Source of the DNA: a virus
IMG/VR virus record: IMGVR_UViG_3300020188_000808
Location: 1 to 64,000 of that record
Length of the DNA: 64,000 nucleotides
Reading direction: 5' to 3' (one strand)
Shown here one piece after another: positions 47,723-56,183 of the stretch. Position numbers and translations under genes: made by a program. The notes beneath the pieces were generated by a model that was given only the letters and a program-made list of their open reading frames with translations, was not told where the DNA came from and did no database searches. The first letter of the stretch is position 1. Each line of letters starts with the position of its first letter.

Positions 47723-47777
47723 CCATTTTGCTAAAATAGGTGTATAATCAACCGAGAAAAAGGGACCAAAAAGGGCA

Positions 47778-47785
47778 GGTAAATA
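47778..47785 (+). promoter_or_regulatory. T4-type late element abutting a start codon
   Basis: GGTAAATA, then CATAT, then ATG (47791). Confidence 0.6.
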
Positions 47786-47790
47786 CATAT

Positions 47791-48129
47791 ATGAGACCTT
47801 TATGTAAATGCGGCACTAAACCTGTAGCTATAAACTACTACAAAAACGGAAAACCCTTTTATAGAAGTAAATGCGAGTCATGTACTAGACACGGCAAGCC
47901 TATACACGGTGCTTCTAAATGGAAACAATCAGGGTATGAAAAGAAAACAGAATGTGACAAGTGTGGGTTTAAAAGCAAACACCCGGAGCAGTTTTCAGTG
48001 TACTACATTGACGGTGATCTTAATAATATAAGGTTTAGTAATCTAAAAACAATATGTGCTAATTGCACTAAAATTATTTACAAAGAAGGATTTAGATGGA
48101 AGCAAGGTGATCTGCGACCTGACTTCTAA
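47791..48129 (+). CDS. Zinc-finger, HNH-like protein
   Basis: 112 residues from ATG 47791, preferred over the longer ORF because of the late element exactly five bases upstream. Cys pairs CKCGTKP, CESC, CDKCGFKS and CANC suggest two zinc ribbons, and the VYYIDGDLNNIRFSNLKTIC run resembles HNH/endonuclease-VII-like folds, though the classical His is not obvious. It overlaps the convergent gp1 by 38 bases. Perhaps DNA-binding or nuclease. Confidence 0.7.
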   Translation: MRPLCKCGTKPVAINYYKNGKPFYRSKCESCTRHGKPIHGASKWKQSGYEKKTECDKCGFKSKHPEQFSVYYIDGDLNNIRFSNLKTICANCTKIIYKEGFRWKQGDLRPDF

Positions 48130-48685
48130 GCTCAGCAATAGTACCGTTGTTTTCTAATGTTTGTGAAAATTTAGTATGAGCCCAAGCCCATTCGCTAGGA
48201 TGAATATCAGTAGGCTCTGTATCAAACTCAAGATACTCTGTAAACCATTTAGGATCTTCTCCACGTTTTACACGCCATACATGTCCGCCTACTTCATGTA
48301 GCATTTTTGCTTCATTAGGAAAACGTGTATCCGGTAATACCCAATTAATATCTGGATTGTCAGTAATTTTTTGTTTTACTAGAGATACCCAAATACCATC
48401 ATAGAATCCGTTACGCATACATTCTGTACCAAATTCTTGTAATACTAGTCTAGGAGTAATTGTACGTCCAGTTTCTTTTGACCAAAACTCGTCTACTTTC
48501 TCACGCCATTCTCTAGATTCGATTGTTTTACCATCAAGCATATCTCTGCTCCACCCAAACATAACGCCTACGCTATCTTTAAGTTTATCTGCAAATGATA
48601 TTTTTTGGAAATTATGCTCACTAATTAAATAGTCAGCAATAGTATCTTTACCACTACCAATTAAACCACATACACCAATAATCAC
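48092..48685 (-). CDS. gp1: Deoxynucleoside monophosphate kinase (gp1)
   Basis: 197 residues. P-loop GLIGSGKDT (7-15), FADKLKDSVG, GWSRDMLDG and LPDTRFPNEAKM match the T4 gp1 dNMP kinase, which phosphorylates dTMP, dGMP and hmdCMP in T4. GTG start with AAGGAGTTAACCT and its own sigma70-like promoter. It overlaps the convergent zinc-finger gene. Confidence 0.92.
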   Translation of the reverse strand: MIIGVCGLIGSGKDTIADYLISEHNFQKISFADKLKDSVGVMFGWSRDMLDGKTIESREWREKVDEFWSKETGRTITPRLVLQEFGTECMRNGFYDGIWVSLVKQKITDNPDINWVLPDTRFPNEAKMLHEVGGHVWRVKRGEDPKWFTEYLEFDTEPTDIHPSEWAWAHTKFSQTLENNGTIAELRSQVADHLASI

Positions 48686-48711
48686 AGGTTAACTCCTTAT
48701 AAATTAAAACT

Positions 48712-48740
48712 ATTATACAATAGATTTATCAGGAAGTCAA
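48712..48740 (-). promoter_or_regulatory. Sigma70-like promoter of gp1
   Basis: Minus strand TTGACT (48740-48735), 17 bp, TATAAT (48717-48712). Confidence 0.82.
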
Positions 48741-48747
48741 GTGTTTA

Positions 48748-49503
48748 TTAGCCGATTGTGAATCCGTAGCCTACGCCGCCTGCTACTTGCATTCTTAGTT
48801 CTTCTTCTAGCTTTTCCATTTCAGCTTGTGCTTCGGCTTTTAGTGCATCGCCATTTAGAGTTGAACCTCCTTGTGGACCTGCAATAGTAGCAAACTTTGA
48901 ACGTGCTTCGCCTAGCATATACTTACAACTTGCAAGGGTATAATCTTTAATCCATTGCTTTGCAAGATAGTCATTAAGTAATTCACTATCTGGTCTGTGA
49001 TTGTAAACATATAGCAGTAATGTTTCTTCTGCTCTTGGGCGTTGTAGTAGTGTTAATTTTTTAGTTGTAGTATTCCAATTAAATTCAATAAAGCTACCAA
49101 ACATTCGTCCTACTAATTCTTGGTATTGACTGAACATATCGTATGTTGCTAGTCCGCCCATGTTTGAACTTGATAACAAATAAGTGTTTGTGTATGCCAT
49201 GTTAAATGGTTCAAATAATGTGCCACCATCTCCGCCACCTGAACGTGAACCAATTGAACGTCTAAATAATTTTCTCACCTCAACTACTTCTTGCGGTAGT
49301 GTATATTCATTTTGATCAAGTATAGTAGGCATAAAAAGATATGACTCTTCTACTGAGTTATCACTACGCTGTCTAAATTTGCCAAAGGCTTTTTCTAGTG
49401 CAGTTTCATAATGAATAGGGTCAAGTTCAACATCGATCATACCACCGCCTAACATAGCGTTTACGTAATCGAATACCTCTTGTTTTTGTGTGCTTAATGC
49501 CAT
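48748..49503 (-). CDS. gp13: Neck protein (gp13)
   Basis: 251 residues. YEDALEKAFGKFRQRS-type opening (here HYETALEKAFGKFRQRS), PQEVVEVRKLFRR and KQWIKDYTLASCKYMLGEARSKF match T4-like gp13, a head-tail neck protein. It faces gp14 across a bidirectional late promoter. GGAGAACAAGAA ribosome site. Confidence 0.88.
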   Translation of the reverse strand: MALSTQKQEVFDYVNAMLGGGMIDVELDPIHYETALEKAFGKFRQRSDNSVEESYLFMPTILDQNEYTLPQEVVEVRKLFRRSIGSRSGGGDGGTLFEPFNMAYTNTYLLSSSNMGGLATYDMFSQYQELVGRMFGSFIEFNWNTTTKKLTLLQRPRAEETLLLYVYNHRPDSELLNDYLAKQWIKDYTLASCKYMLGEARSKFATIAGPQGGSTLNGDALKAEAQAEMEKLEEELRMQVAGGVGYGFTIG

Positions 49504-49520
49504 TTCTTGTTCTCCACTAG

Positions 49521-49541
49521 TATTTATGCTAACGATAAATA
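49521..49541. promoter_or_regulatory. Bidirectional late promoter between gp13 and gp14
   Basis: Minus strand CATAAATA (49528-49521) toward gp13 and plus strand GATAAATA (49534-49541) toward gp14, five bases apart. The gp14 element is eight bases from its ATG. Confidence 0.7.
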
Positions 49542-49549
49542 CTTATACT

Positions 49550-50707
49550 ATGCCAAGACTCAGTTTATACAAACCCGAAAAGGGCAACGATTACGATTTC
49601 TTAGACAAAACAATCACCGAAATGTTTACAGTTGGTGGTACAGATGTCTTTGTACACAAGTATCTAGGCCCTTCAAATCCAGACGAAGCAGACGCTACGC
49701 CTGCACAACCTCGCTATGATGCTGTTAAAGAAACTAACATACAGGATATGTTATTCTTAGAAAATAGAGATCGCAAATACGATCCAGACATTTATACAAT
49801 ACGTGGCATTTACAATATTCAAGATATTGATTTTGATATGAGTCAATTTGGTCTATTTTTACAAAACGATACATTGTTTATGACAATTCCAATCAACTAT
49901 AGTGTTAGAACACTAGGGCGTAAAATTATGCCAGGAGATGTTATTGAACTTCCGCATTTAAAAGACGAATATGCACTTAATGATTATACTGTAGCACTAA
50001 AACGTTTCTATGTTGTAGAAGACGTAAACAGAGCCGCTGAAGGATTTACACAAACTTGGTATCCACATTTATACAGAATTAAATTAAAACAAATTGTTGA
50101 TTCACAAGAGTTTAAAGAAATACTTGATTTACCTTCAGAAGAAGGAAGTACAAACACACTACGTGATGTTCTTAGTACATACGAAAAAGAGATGCAAATT
50201 AATAATGCAGTAGTTGCACAAGCAGAAGCTGATGCACCTAAGTCAGGATACGATACTACAAACTTATACACGTTAGCTGTAAACAAAGACGGCAAGCCTG
50301 ATCTAGTTACAGTTGATATGAATGATTTGGATTCTAGTTCACAAGAATTATTAGCTGACAGAATTAATCAAACTCCAGAACGTACAGGATATCAAGGTTA
50401 CTTACTTGGCGATGGTATTCCACCTAACGGAGAAGCGTTTGGACATGGGGCAAGTTTCCCTACAAATTCAATTGAAGGAGATTATTTCCTAAGGACAGAT
50501 TTTATGCCTAATAGATTATTTAGACAAGACGGAAGTCGATGGGTCAAACAAGAAGATAATGTACGTATGACATTGACAAATACAGATTCACGTGCTACAC
50601 AAAAAGGTACTTTTGTTAACAATACTACTAGTAATATTATTGGTGGCGAAACTGTAACAGAAAGACAACCATTGAGTAAAGCACTCAAACCAAAGGCAGA
50701 TAATTAA
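49550..50707 (+). CDS. gp14: Neck protein (gp14)
   Basis: 385 residues from MPRLSLYKPEKG (ATG 49550), longer than T4 gp14 (256). Core segments YLGPSNPDE, DMLFLENRDRKYDPDIY and GDVIELPHLKDEYA match marine T4-like gp14. The C-terminal 100 residues (GYLLGDGIPPNGEAFGHG) are an extension. It joins head to tail with gp13. One-base overlap with gp15. Confidence 0.85.
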   Translation: MPRLSLYKPEKGNDYDFLDKTITEMFTVGGTDVFVHKYLGPSNPDEADATPAQPRYDAVKETNIQDMLFLENRDRKYDPDIYTIRGIYNIQDIDFDMSQFGLFLQNDTLFMTIPINYSVRTLGRKIMPGDVIELPHLKDEYALNDYTVALKRFYVVEDVNRAAEGFTQTWYPHLYRIKLKQIVDSQEFKEILDLPSEEGSTNTLRDVLSTYEKEMQINNAVVAQAEADAPKSGYDTTNLYTLAVNKDGKPDLVTVDMNDLDSSSQELLADRINQTPERTGYQGYLLGDGIPPNGEAFGHGASFPTNSIEGDYFLRTDFMPNRLFRQDGSRWVKQEDNVRMTLTNTDSRATQKGTFVNNTTSNIIGGETVTERQPLSKALKPKADN

Positions 50708-52125
50708 TGCAACACTTCTATGATGGACAAATAAGAAGATACATTACTCAAATGGTAAGACTACTGAGTAATTTTTCTTATGCTGATAGCAAAGGTAACT
50801 TAACACAAATTCCAGTCATGTATGGAGACATTACAAGACAAGTTGGTGCTATTATAAAAGACAATAGTGAAAATAAAATACCAAGTGCGCCACGCATTGG
50901 GGTGTATGTTACTGGCATGGAAATGGATCGTACAAGAACTGCTGACGCAACCTATACAGGTAAGGTGCATCTTAGAGAACGTACTTATGATGAAAACAGT
51001 AACGAGTATTTAAATACTCAAGGTTCAAACTATACTGTTGAACGATTAATGCCAACACCTTATATGTTGAATATTAATTGCGATATTTGGTCAACTAACA
51101 CAGAACAAAAATTACAGATTTTAGAACAGATATTAATGTTGTTTAATCCAAGTTTAGAAATACAAACTACAGACAACTATGTAGATTGGACTTCGTTATC
51201 AGTTGTTAATTTAGAAAATATTAATTTTAGTTCAAGAAGTATTCCTATGGGAGTTGACACTGAAATTGATGTTGCTACACTAGGATTTCAAACACCTATT
51301 TTTATTAGTCCTCCTGCTAAGGTTAAGAAGTTAGGAGTTATTACAAATGTTATAATGAGTATCTTTGATGAAACTAAAGGAACTATTGACTTAGGACAGT
51401 CAATGCCAGAACTTAATGCATACGATGATAGCTGGGGCAACTCTATTAAAAACAAAGATGCAGATGGTAGAATACATCTTCAAGTTACAACAGCGTCAGG
51501 CTATGATGCTATTGTTACTAACACTATTGTTCAACTTGGTAAAAATGGAATTAGTGGAGAAATTAATTGGAGAGAAGTACTTGAATCTGAACCTGGTGAG
51601 TATGCCGCAGGATTAAGTAAAATATATTTAAATAGAATTGACTTGGCCGCACCGGTTGTAGGTACATTTGCACTTAACAACTTAGACGAAACACAAATTA
51701 TTGTTAATTGGGACGAAGATACTATTCCAACTAATACAGTATTAGGATTACCAAATAGTCCACAAAAAGGAACTATTGATGCAATTATTGATCCGACTAG
51801 AGTTAACCCAGTTAACTTAAAAGTAGCTGGCACTAGAATACTTTTATTAGGTGATATTGGTGCTACAGCAAACACAGATGGTGCCGATGCTTGGAAAGAC
51901 TCTAGTGGTAATGACACACTAGTTGCTAGTGAAAACGACATTATCGAATGGAGTGGAACACAATGGCAAATAGTATTTGACTCAAGCACAAAAAATAACC
52001 CAGCAACTGATGTTACATACACAACCAATTTAACTTCAGGTATCCAATACAAATGGGATGGTACAGAATGGACACTATCCTTTGAAGGCGAATATCGAAA
52101 AGGAAGCTGGCGCTTAGTACTCTAA
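50707..52125 (+). CDS. gp15: Tail sheath stabiliser/completion protein (gp15)
   Basis: 472 residues against 272 in T4. The opening MQHFYDGQIRRYITQMVRLLSNFSY and VMYGDITRQVGAIIKDNS match gp15, which caps the tail and stabilises the sheath. A C-terminal part (about 300-472) adds beta-rich repeats such as GIQYKWDGTEWTLSF, not in T4. Confidence 0.88.
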   Translation: MQHFYDGQIRRYITQMVRLLSNFSYADSKGNLTQIPVMYGDITRQVGAIIKDNSENKIPSAPRIGVYVTGMEMDRTRTADATYTGKVHLRERTYDENSNEYLNTQGSNYTVERLMPTPYMLNINCDIWSTNTEQKLQILEQILMLFNPSLEIQTTDNYVDWTSLSVVNLENINFSSRSIPMGVDTEIDVATLGFQTPIFISPPAKVKKLGVITNVIMSIFDETKGTIDLGQSMPELNAYDDSWGNSIKNKDADGRIHLQVTTASGYDAIVTNTIVQLGKNGISGEINWREVLESEPGEYAAGLSKIYLNRIDLAAPVVGTFALNNLDETQIIVNWDEDTIPTNTVLGLPNSPQKGTIDAIIDPTRVNPVNLKVAGTRILLLGDIGATANTDGADAWKDSSGNDTLVASENDIIEWSGTQWQIVFDSSTKNNPATDVTYTTNLTSGIQYKWDGTEWTLSFEGEYRKGSWRLVL

Positions 52126-52128
52126 ATA
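52121..52128 (+). promoter_or_regulatory. Possible late-type element before Nudix gene
   Basis: TCTAAATA, nine bases before ATG 52138; it spans the end of gp15. Confidence 0.45.
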
Positions 52129-52137
52129 AGTACTTGT

Positions 52138-52584
52138 ATGGAACAAATTATTTGTAGTGGTGCATTATTCTATTCGTTGACAACACAACGTTTCTTATTC
52201 TTACATCGCACACAATCAAAACAAAACAATGTTTGGGGTCTTGTTGGCGGAACCAACGAAGATAAAGAAATCCCTTATAAAGCTCTACTACGTGAAGTTG
52301 AAGAAGAACTTGGTAGTGTTCCAAAAATTATCAAATCAATACCGTTAGAAACGTTTGTAAGTAACGATGATAAATTTCAATTTCATACTTACTTGTGTGT
52401 TGTAAAGGATGAATTTCTCCCTGTTCTAAATGATGAACATAATGGATATGCATGGGTTAGTTTTCAAAATTGGCCAAAGCCGTTGCATATGGGATTGCGT
52501 AACACACTCCAAAATAAACAAAACTTAACAAAACTTCAAACAGTATTTCAACTAGTATCATTATTACAAGAATCGGAAAGTTAA
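52138..52584 (+). CDS. Nudix hydrolase
   Basis: 148 residues. Perfect Nudix box G38-x5-E44-x7-REVEEELG (52-59). It hydrolyses a nucleoside diphosphate linked to another group, such as a nucleotide sugar, (d)NTP or capped/NAD-type molecule. It opens a gene run with HldE-like and HldD-like enzymes, so a nucleotide-sugar substrate is attractive. No Shine-Dalgarno is evident; late-type element upstream. Confidence 0.9.
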   Translation: MEQIICSGALFYSLTTQRFLFLHRTQSKQNNVWGLVGGTNEDKEIPYKALLREVEEELGSVPKIIKSIPLETFVSNDDKFQFHTYLCVVKDEFLPVLNDEHNGYAWVSFQNWPKPLHMGLRNTLQNKQNLTKLQTVFQLVSLLQESES

Positions 52585-53841
52585 ATGATTAAAGTTTACG
52601 GCGACATAATGTTAGACCGATGGATTTTGGGTAATACAAATAGAATAAGTCCAGAAGCACCTGTACCTGTTTTACTTGAAGAAGCCCAACAATATAGCAT
52701 TGGTGGGGCAGGAAATTTGGCTCTTAATATTAAATCTATCAATGGAGACGTTGCATTATATGGTAGTATCGGTCAAGACGATGACGGATATAAACTACTT
52801 GAAATGATTGGTAACACAAAAATTGAAGCAAACATTGCATCTGATCATGCTGTCACAACAACTAAAACTAGACTAGTTGGACAAGGTGGGCAACACATTA
52901 TGCGTTGGGACCGTGAAGAAACATATATAGGTACAAGTAGTTTACATAGACTACTTGATTCACTAACTGCTGACGATATTGTTTGTGTAAGTGATTATGC
53001 AAAAGGTACAGTACGTGAGCAAACAGTAGAAAAACTATTAAAACGTAAATGCAAAGTTTTAGTAGATCCTAAACAACATCCTAGTTATTACACAAATGCG
53101 TACCTGGTTAAACCAAACATGAAAGAATATGTAGAATGGTTTGGCGAATTTGATATTAGAGATGCTCAACAAAATTTGCAAACATATGGTTGGGAATGGC
53201 TTGTTGTAACTGATGGTGCTAACGGTATGCATATAATTAATGCACAAGAAAGTTGGCATTGTAAAGAAGAAGTGAGAGAAGTTGCTGACGTAACAGGTGC
53301 TGGTGATACTGTACTTGCTATCATTGCATATGGTATTGAACAAGGAAGAGATGTAGTTGAATCATGTAAATTAGCATGTTATGGGGCGGCACGTATTGTT
53401 GAAAAACGTGGTGTTGCTGTTGTAACCAAAAACGATTTATCAACTGGAATTGTATGGACTAACGGAGTGTTTGATATACTACATATAGGCCATTTAAAGC
53501 TACTAAGACACGCACACACGCTTGGAAAGCGCCTCGTGGTGGGCATTAATAGCGATGCAAGTGTAAAGCGTTTAAAAGGCGAAACTAGACCCATTAACGA
53601 TGAACAAACCCGTAAAGCCGCTTTGTTAGAATTAGGGTTTATTGATGAGGTAATTATATTTGATGAAGATACTCCATTAGAAACTTTACAAAATGTCTTG
53701 CCCAATATAATTGTTAAAGGCGGAGATTATACAGTTGACACAGTAGTAGGAAACCATTTAGCTGATGTAGTTATATTTCCAACTATTGCCGGTGCGAGTA
53801 CAACTAAACTTATAGACAAAATGAACGAGGTTGCAGAATGA
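52585..53841 (+). CDS. hldE: HldE-like bifunctional heptose kinase/adenylyltransferase
   Basis: 418 residues. Domain 1 (1-280) is a PfkB sugar kinase with GGAGNLALNI and DVTGAGDTV (catalytic Asp). Domain 2 (about 287-418) is a nucleotidyltransferase with NGVFDILHIGHLKLL (HxGH) and VKGGDYT. Bacterial HldE makes ADP-heptose for LPS core in two steps. Followed by HldD-like; no GmhA or GmhB seen. It starts right after the Nudix stop. Confidence 0.9.
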   Translation: MIKVYGDIMLDRWILGNTNRISPEAPVPVLLEEAQQYSIGGAGNLALNIKSINGDVALYGSIGQDDDGYKLLEMIGNTKIEANIASDHAVTTTKTRLVGQGGQHIMRWDREETYIGTSSLHRLLDSLTADDIVCVSDYAKGTVREQTVEKLLKRKCKVLVDPKQHPSYYTNAYLVKPNMKEYVEWFGEFDIRDAQQNLQTYGWEWLVVTDGANGMHIINAQESWHCKEEVREVADVTGAGDTVLAIIAYGIEQGRDVVESCKLACYGAARIVEKRGVAVVTKNDLSTGIVWTNGVFDILHIGHLKLLRHAHTLGKRLVVGINSDASVKRLKGETRPINDEQTRKAALLELGFIDEVIIFDEDTPLETLQNVLPNIIVKGGDYTVDTVVGNHLADVVIFPTIAGASTTKLIDKMNEVAE

Positions 53842-54656
53842 ATATTTTAATTACAGGACATGAAGGTTTTATTGGTAAACATCTTGGATCGTACTTACAA
53901 CATAAAGGACACAATGTTGAAGGGTTTGAATGGAAGCCTAATGTTATTCCTGATCCTGAACCATATGATAGGGTAATCCATTTAGGTGCTATTAGTAGCA
54001 CTACTGAACGAGACATTGAAAAAATTATGGAACAAAACTATGAGTTTTCAATGCGTTTGTTACAACTATGTGATCAAAAAGGAACATCAATGATGTATGC
54101 TAGTACTGCTGGTGTATATGGTGATACGTTTGTAGAAAATTCTAAACTACAACCACAGAGTGCATATGCATGGAGCAAATATTTGTTTGATAGATTTGTA
54201 ATGCAAGTTCCAGAGTTTATGATTAATGTACAAGGTTTTAGATTCTTTAATGTATATGGACCAGGTGAAGAACACAAAGGTGACCAACAAAGTGTATTTG
54301 GCAAGTTTGAAAAACAAGCCAAAGAAACAGGAGTTATCAAAGTGTTTGAAGGCAGTGATAAAATTGAAAGAGATTTTATTCATGTTGGCGATGTATGTGA
54401 AATTATCGAAAAGTTTATTGATGTTGACAATACAGATATATGGAATGTTGGTACAGGTACACCTCGTTCATTTATGGATATTGCTGAACTGTATGCCAAA
54501 AAGTATAATGCTAAAATTGAAGAAATTCCTATGCCAGAAGAGCTTAAAGGACAATACCAGTATTACACCTGTTCAGACAATAACAAGTTAATTAATAGTA
54601 TAGGTGTTCATAATTTTAGAACAATTGAGGAGTATGTAAATGCCAGCAAGACATAG
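53838..54656 (+). CDS. hldD: HldD-like ADP-heptose 6-epimerase
   Basis: 272 residues. NAD(P)-binding ITGHEGFIGKHL, active-site YAWSK with Tyr and Lys, VYGPGEEHKG and the C-terminal PEELKGQYQYYTCSDNNKL, which resembles HldD (LKG.YQ.FTQAD). It would epimerise ADP-D-glycero- to ADP-L-glycero-heptose. Four-base overlap with HldE supports joint action. Confidence 0.88.
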   Translation: MNILITGHEGFIGKHLGSYLQHKGHNVEGFEWKPNVIPDPEPYDRVIHLGAISSTTERDIEKIMEQNYEFSMRLLQLCDQKGTSMMYASTAGVYGDTFVENSKLQPQSAYAWSKYLFDRFVMQVPEFMINVQGFRFFNVYGPGEEHKGDQQSVFGKFEKQAKETGVIKVFEGSDKIERDFIHVGDVCEIIEKFIDVDNTDIWNVGTGTPRSFMDIAELYAKKYNAKIEEIPMPEELKGQYQYYTCSDNNKLINSIGVHNFRTIEEYVNASKT

Positions 54657-55053
54657 TGGTAAAGTAGATAAAGGTTGGGGATATGAATTAATTTGGGCAA
54701 CCAATGATTTATATTGTGGAAAAATTATGGTTTTTGAAAAGGTTGGTGCAAAGTTTAGTATGCACTTTCATAAAGAAAAAGATGAATCATGGTTTGTAAA
54801 TGCTGGATCATTTAAATTGCGTTATATTGATACGCAAACAGCTACAGTTATGGAAAAGATTTTAGGTCCAGGAGACACATGGAGAAATCCACCATTGATG
54901 CCGCACCAATTAGAAGCACTTGAAGCGGGTAGTAGTATTACTGAAGTAAGTACACCCGATTCTATTGAAGATAATTTTAGAATTATTCCAGGTGATAGTC
55001 AAGGTGTTATAGTACAACCAGAGGCTACTTCAGATGCAAATCCACAAGGCTAA
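54640..55053 (+). CDS. Cupin protein, PMI/ManC C-terminal-like
   Basis: 137 residues. VDKGWGYELIWATND at the start and MHFHKEKDESWFVNAGSFKL (about 47-66) plus GDTWRNPPLMPHQLEAL give both cupin motifs with His ligands. Like the cupin half of mannose-phosphate isomerase/guanylyltransferase proteins. It sits after HldD, overlapping by 17 bases, so sugar-phosphate related by context. Confidence 0.82.
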   Translation: MPARHSGKVDKGWGYELIWATNDLYCGKIMVFEKVGAKFSMHFHKEKDESWFVNAGSFKLRYIDTQTATVMEKILGPGDTWRNPPLMPHQLEALEAGSSITEVSTPDSIEDNFRIIPGDSQGVIVQPEATSDANPQG

Positions 55054-55621
55054 TTTAGATTTAAATTTATCTCAGTTAAAACATAATTGCAGTTTTGTTT
55101 ATCAACAAATTATAAACGAAATTGCAATACCTAACCTAAGTCTTGAAACACAACATACTTCAATACCTACCGCAGTAAGTCAGTATTATAATTTATTTAC
55201 AAGTATTATGCCTGGGATGTTTGAACTACAACGTTCAATAAGAGAAGAATTTAAAAACATCGAGCATGACACTAGTTTAGAATATTGGATCGTTGGTTGG
55301 TTAAACTATTGGCCTAATAAAGGTCGTACACTAGAATGGCACGGTCATGAATACGGAGATAATGATAATTGTTTCCACGGATACTTAGGTGTACACAGTG
55401 AGCCTTCACAAACATTATATCGCAATATAGGCGAAGAAGAAATTACTAGCGTTGAAAACAAAAATGGTCAATTAGTTATTACTAATAGCAAAGGCGTTGA
55501 ACATATGACTAGTGATTGGGAACAAGATGATCCTCGTATTACTATTGCATTTAATATACAACCTAGAGAAACTGTGTTACAAGAAATAGGTAATAAACTT
55601 AATTACTATGTCAGTCTTTAG
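55034..55621 (+). CDS. Oxygenase-fold protein, putative 2OG-Fe(II)
   Basis: 195 residues. NYWPNKGRTLEWHGHEYGDN and FHGYLGVHSEPSQTLYRN, then RITIAFNIQPRE at the C-terminus, match a double-stranded beta-helix with His ligands; the family is less clear than for the neighbour. It overlaps both adjacent genes. Substrate unknown. Confidence 0.68.
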   Translation: MQIHKANLDLNLSQLKHNCSFVYQQIINEIAIPNLSLETQHTSIPTAVSQYYNLFTSIMPGMFELQRSIREEFKNIEHDTSLEYWIVGWLNYWPNKGRTLEWHGHEYGDNDNCFHGYLGVHSEPSQTLYRNIGEEEITSVENKNGQLVITNSKGVEHMTSDWEQDDPRITIAFNIQPRETVLQEIGNKLNYYVSL

Positions 55622-56183
55622 AGAATTATTTTCTATTCCTATATTGGAACATAGTGTTCCAGAACGCATTGCAAATGAAGTTGAACAGTTTGTAGTGCCA
55701 AGACTGTCTTTAATTCCAAGACCTGATAACAATGCTCCCCACGCTACTGATTACTTTGAAGATAAAAAAGTAGTACATCTAATCAACGATGTGCCTGAAT
55801 TATTTGGTGAGATACAAGATTGTGTTAATAGATTTCAACAACAATCTAGTATTAAACATTTACATGACGTTAATCAATACACTTGGTGGACACAAGACTA
55901 TCACGAAGGCGATATACATACTGAACACGAACATGGTATGAATAAGATATCAGGAGTGTATTGGGTAAGAGCTAATGAAAACGCTGGTGGGTTATGTTTT
56001 AGAAATCCTAATCCATATGTTGAATATGCACATAACGAAAACTCACAGTACGGCCGCCGACAATTCGAATTCCAACCTATAAAGGGCAAGTTATTACTTT
56101 TCCCTTCTTACTTAAAACATGCAGTAATGCCTAGTAGTAAAAACGTTGTTCGAACTACTATAGCATTTAACGTAGTACGTTAA
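55608..56183 (+). CDS. 2OG-Fe(II) oxygenase (Oxy_5-like)
   Basis: 191 residues. HEGDIHTEHEHGMNKISGVYWV carries the His ligands, and GGLCFRNPNP, GKLLLFPSYLKHAVMPS (distal His) and VRTTIAFNVVR complete the family pattern. Its stop codon shares TTAA with the stop of the convergent giant gene. Hydroxylation target unknown. Confidence 0.83.
   Translation: MSVFRELFSIPILEHSVPERIANEVEQFVVPRLSLIPRPDNNAPHATDYFEDKKVVHLINDVPELFGEIQDCVNRFQQQSSIKHLHDVNQYTWWTQDYHEGDIHTEHEHGMNKISGVYWVRANENAGGLCFRNPNPYVEYAHNENSQYGRRQFEFQPIKGKLLLFPSYLKHAVMPSSKNVVRTTIAFNVVR

Noticed and set aside
47728-47748. TTGCTA and TATAAT upstream of 47791 as a sigma70 promoter
   Set aside because: Spacer is only nine bases; the late-type element next to the ATG fits better.
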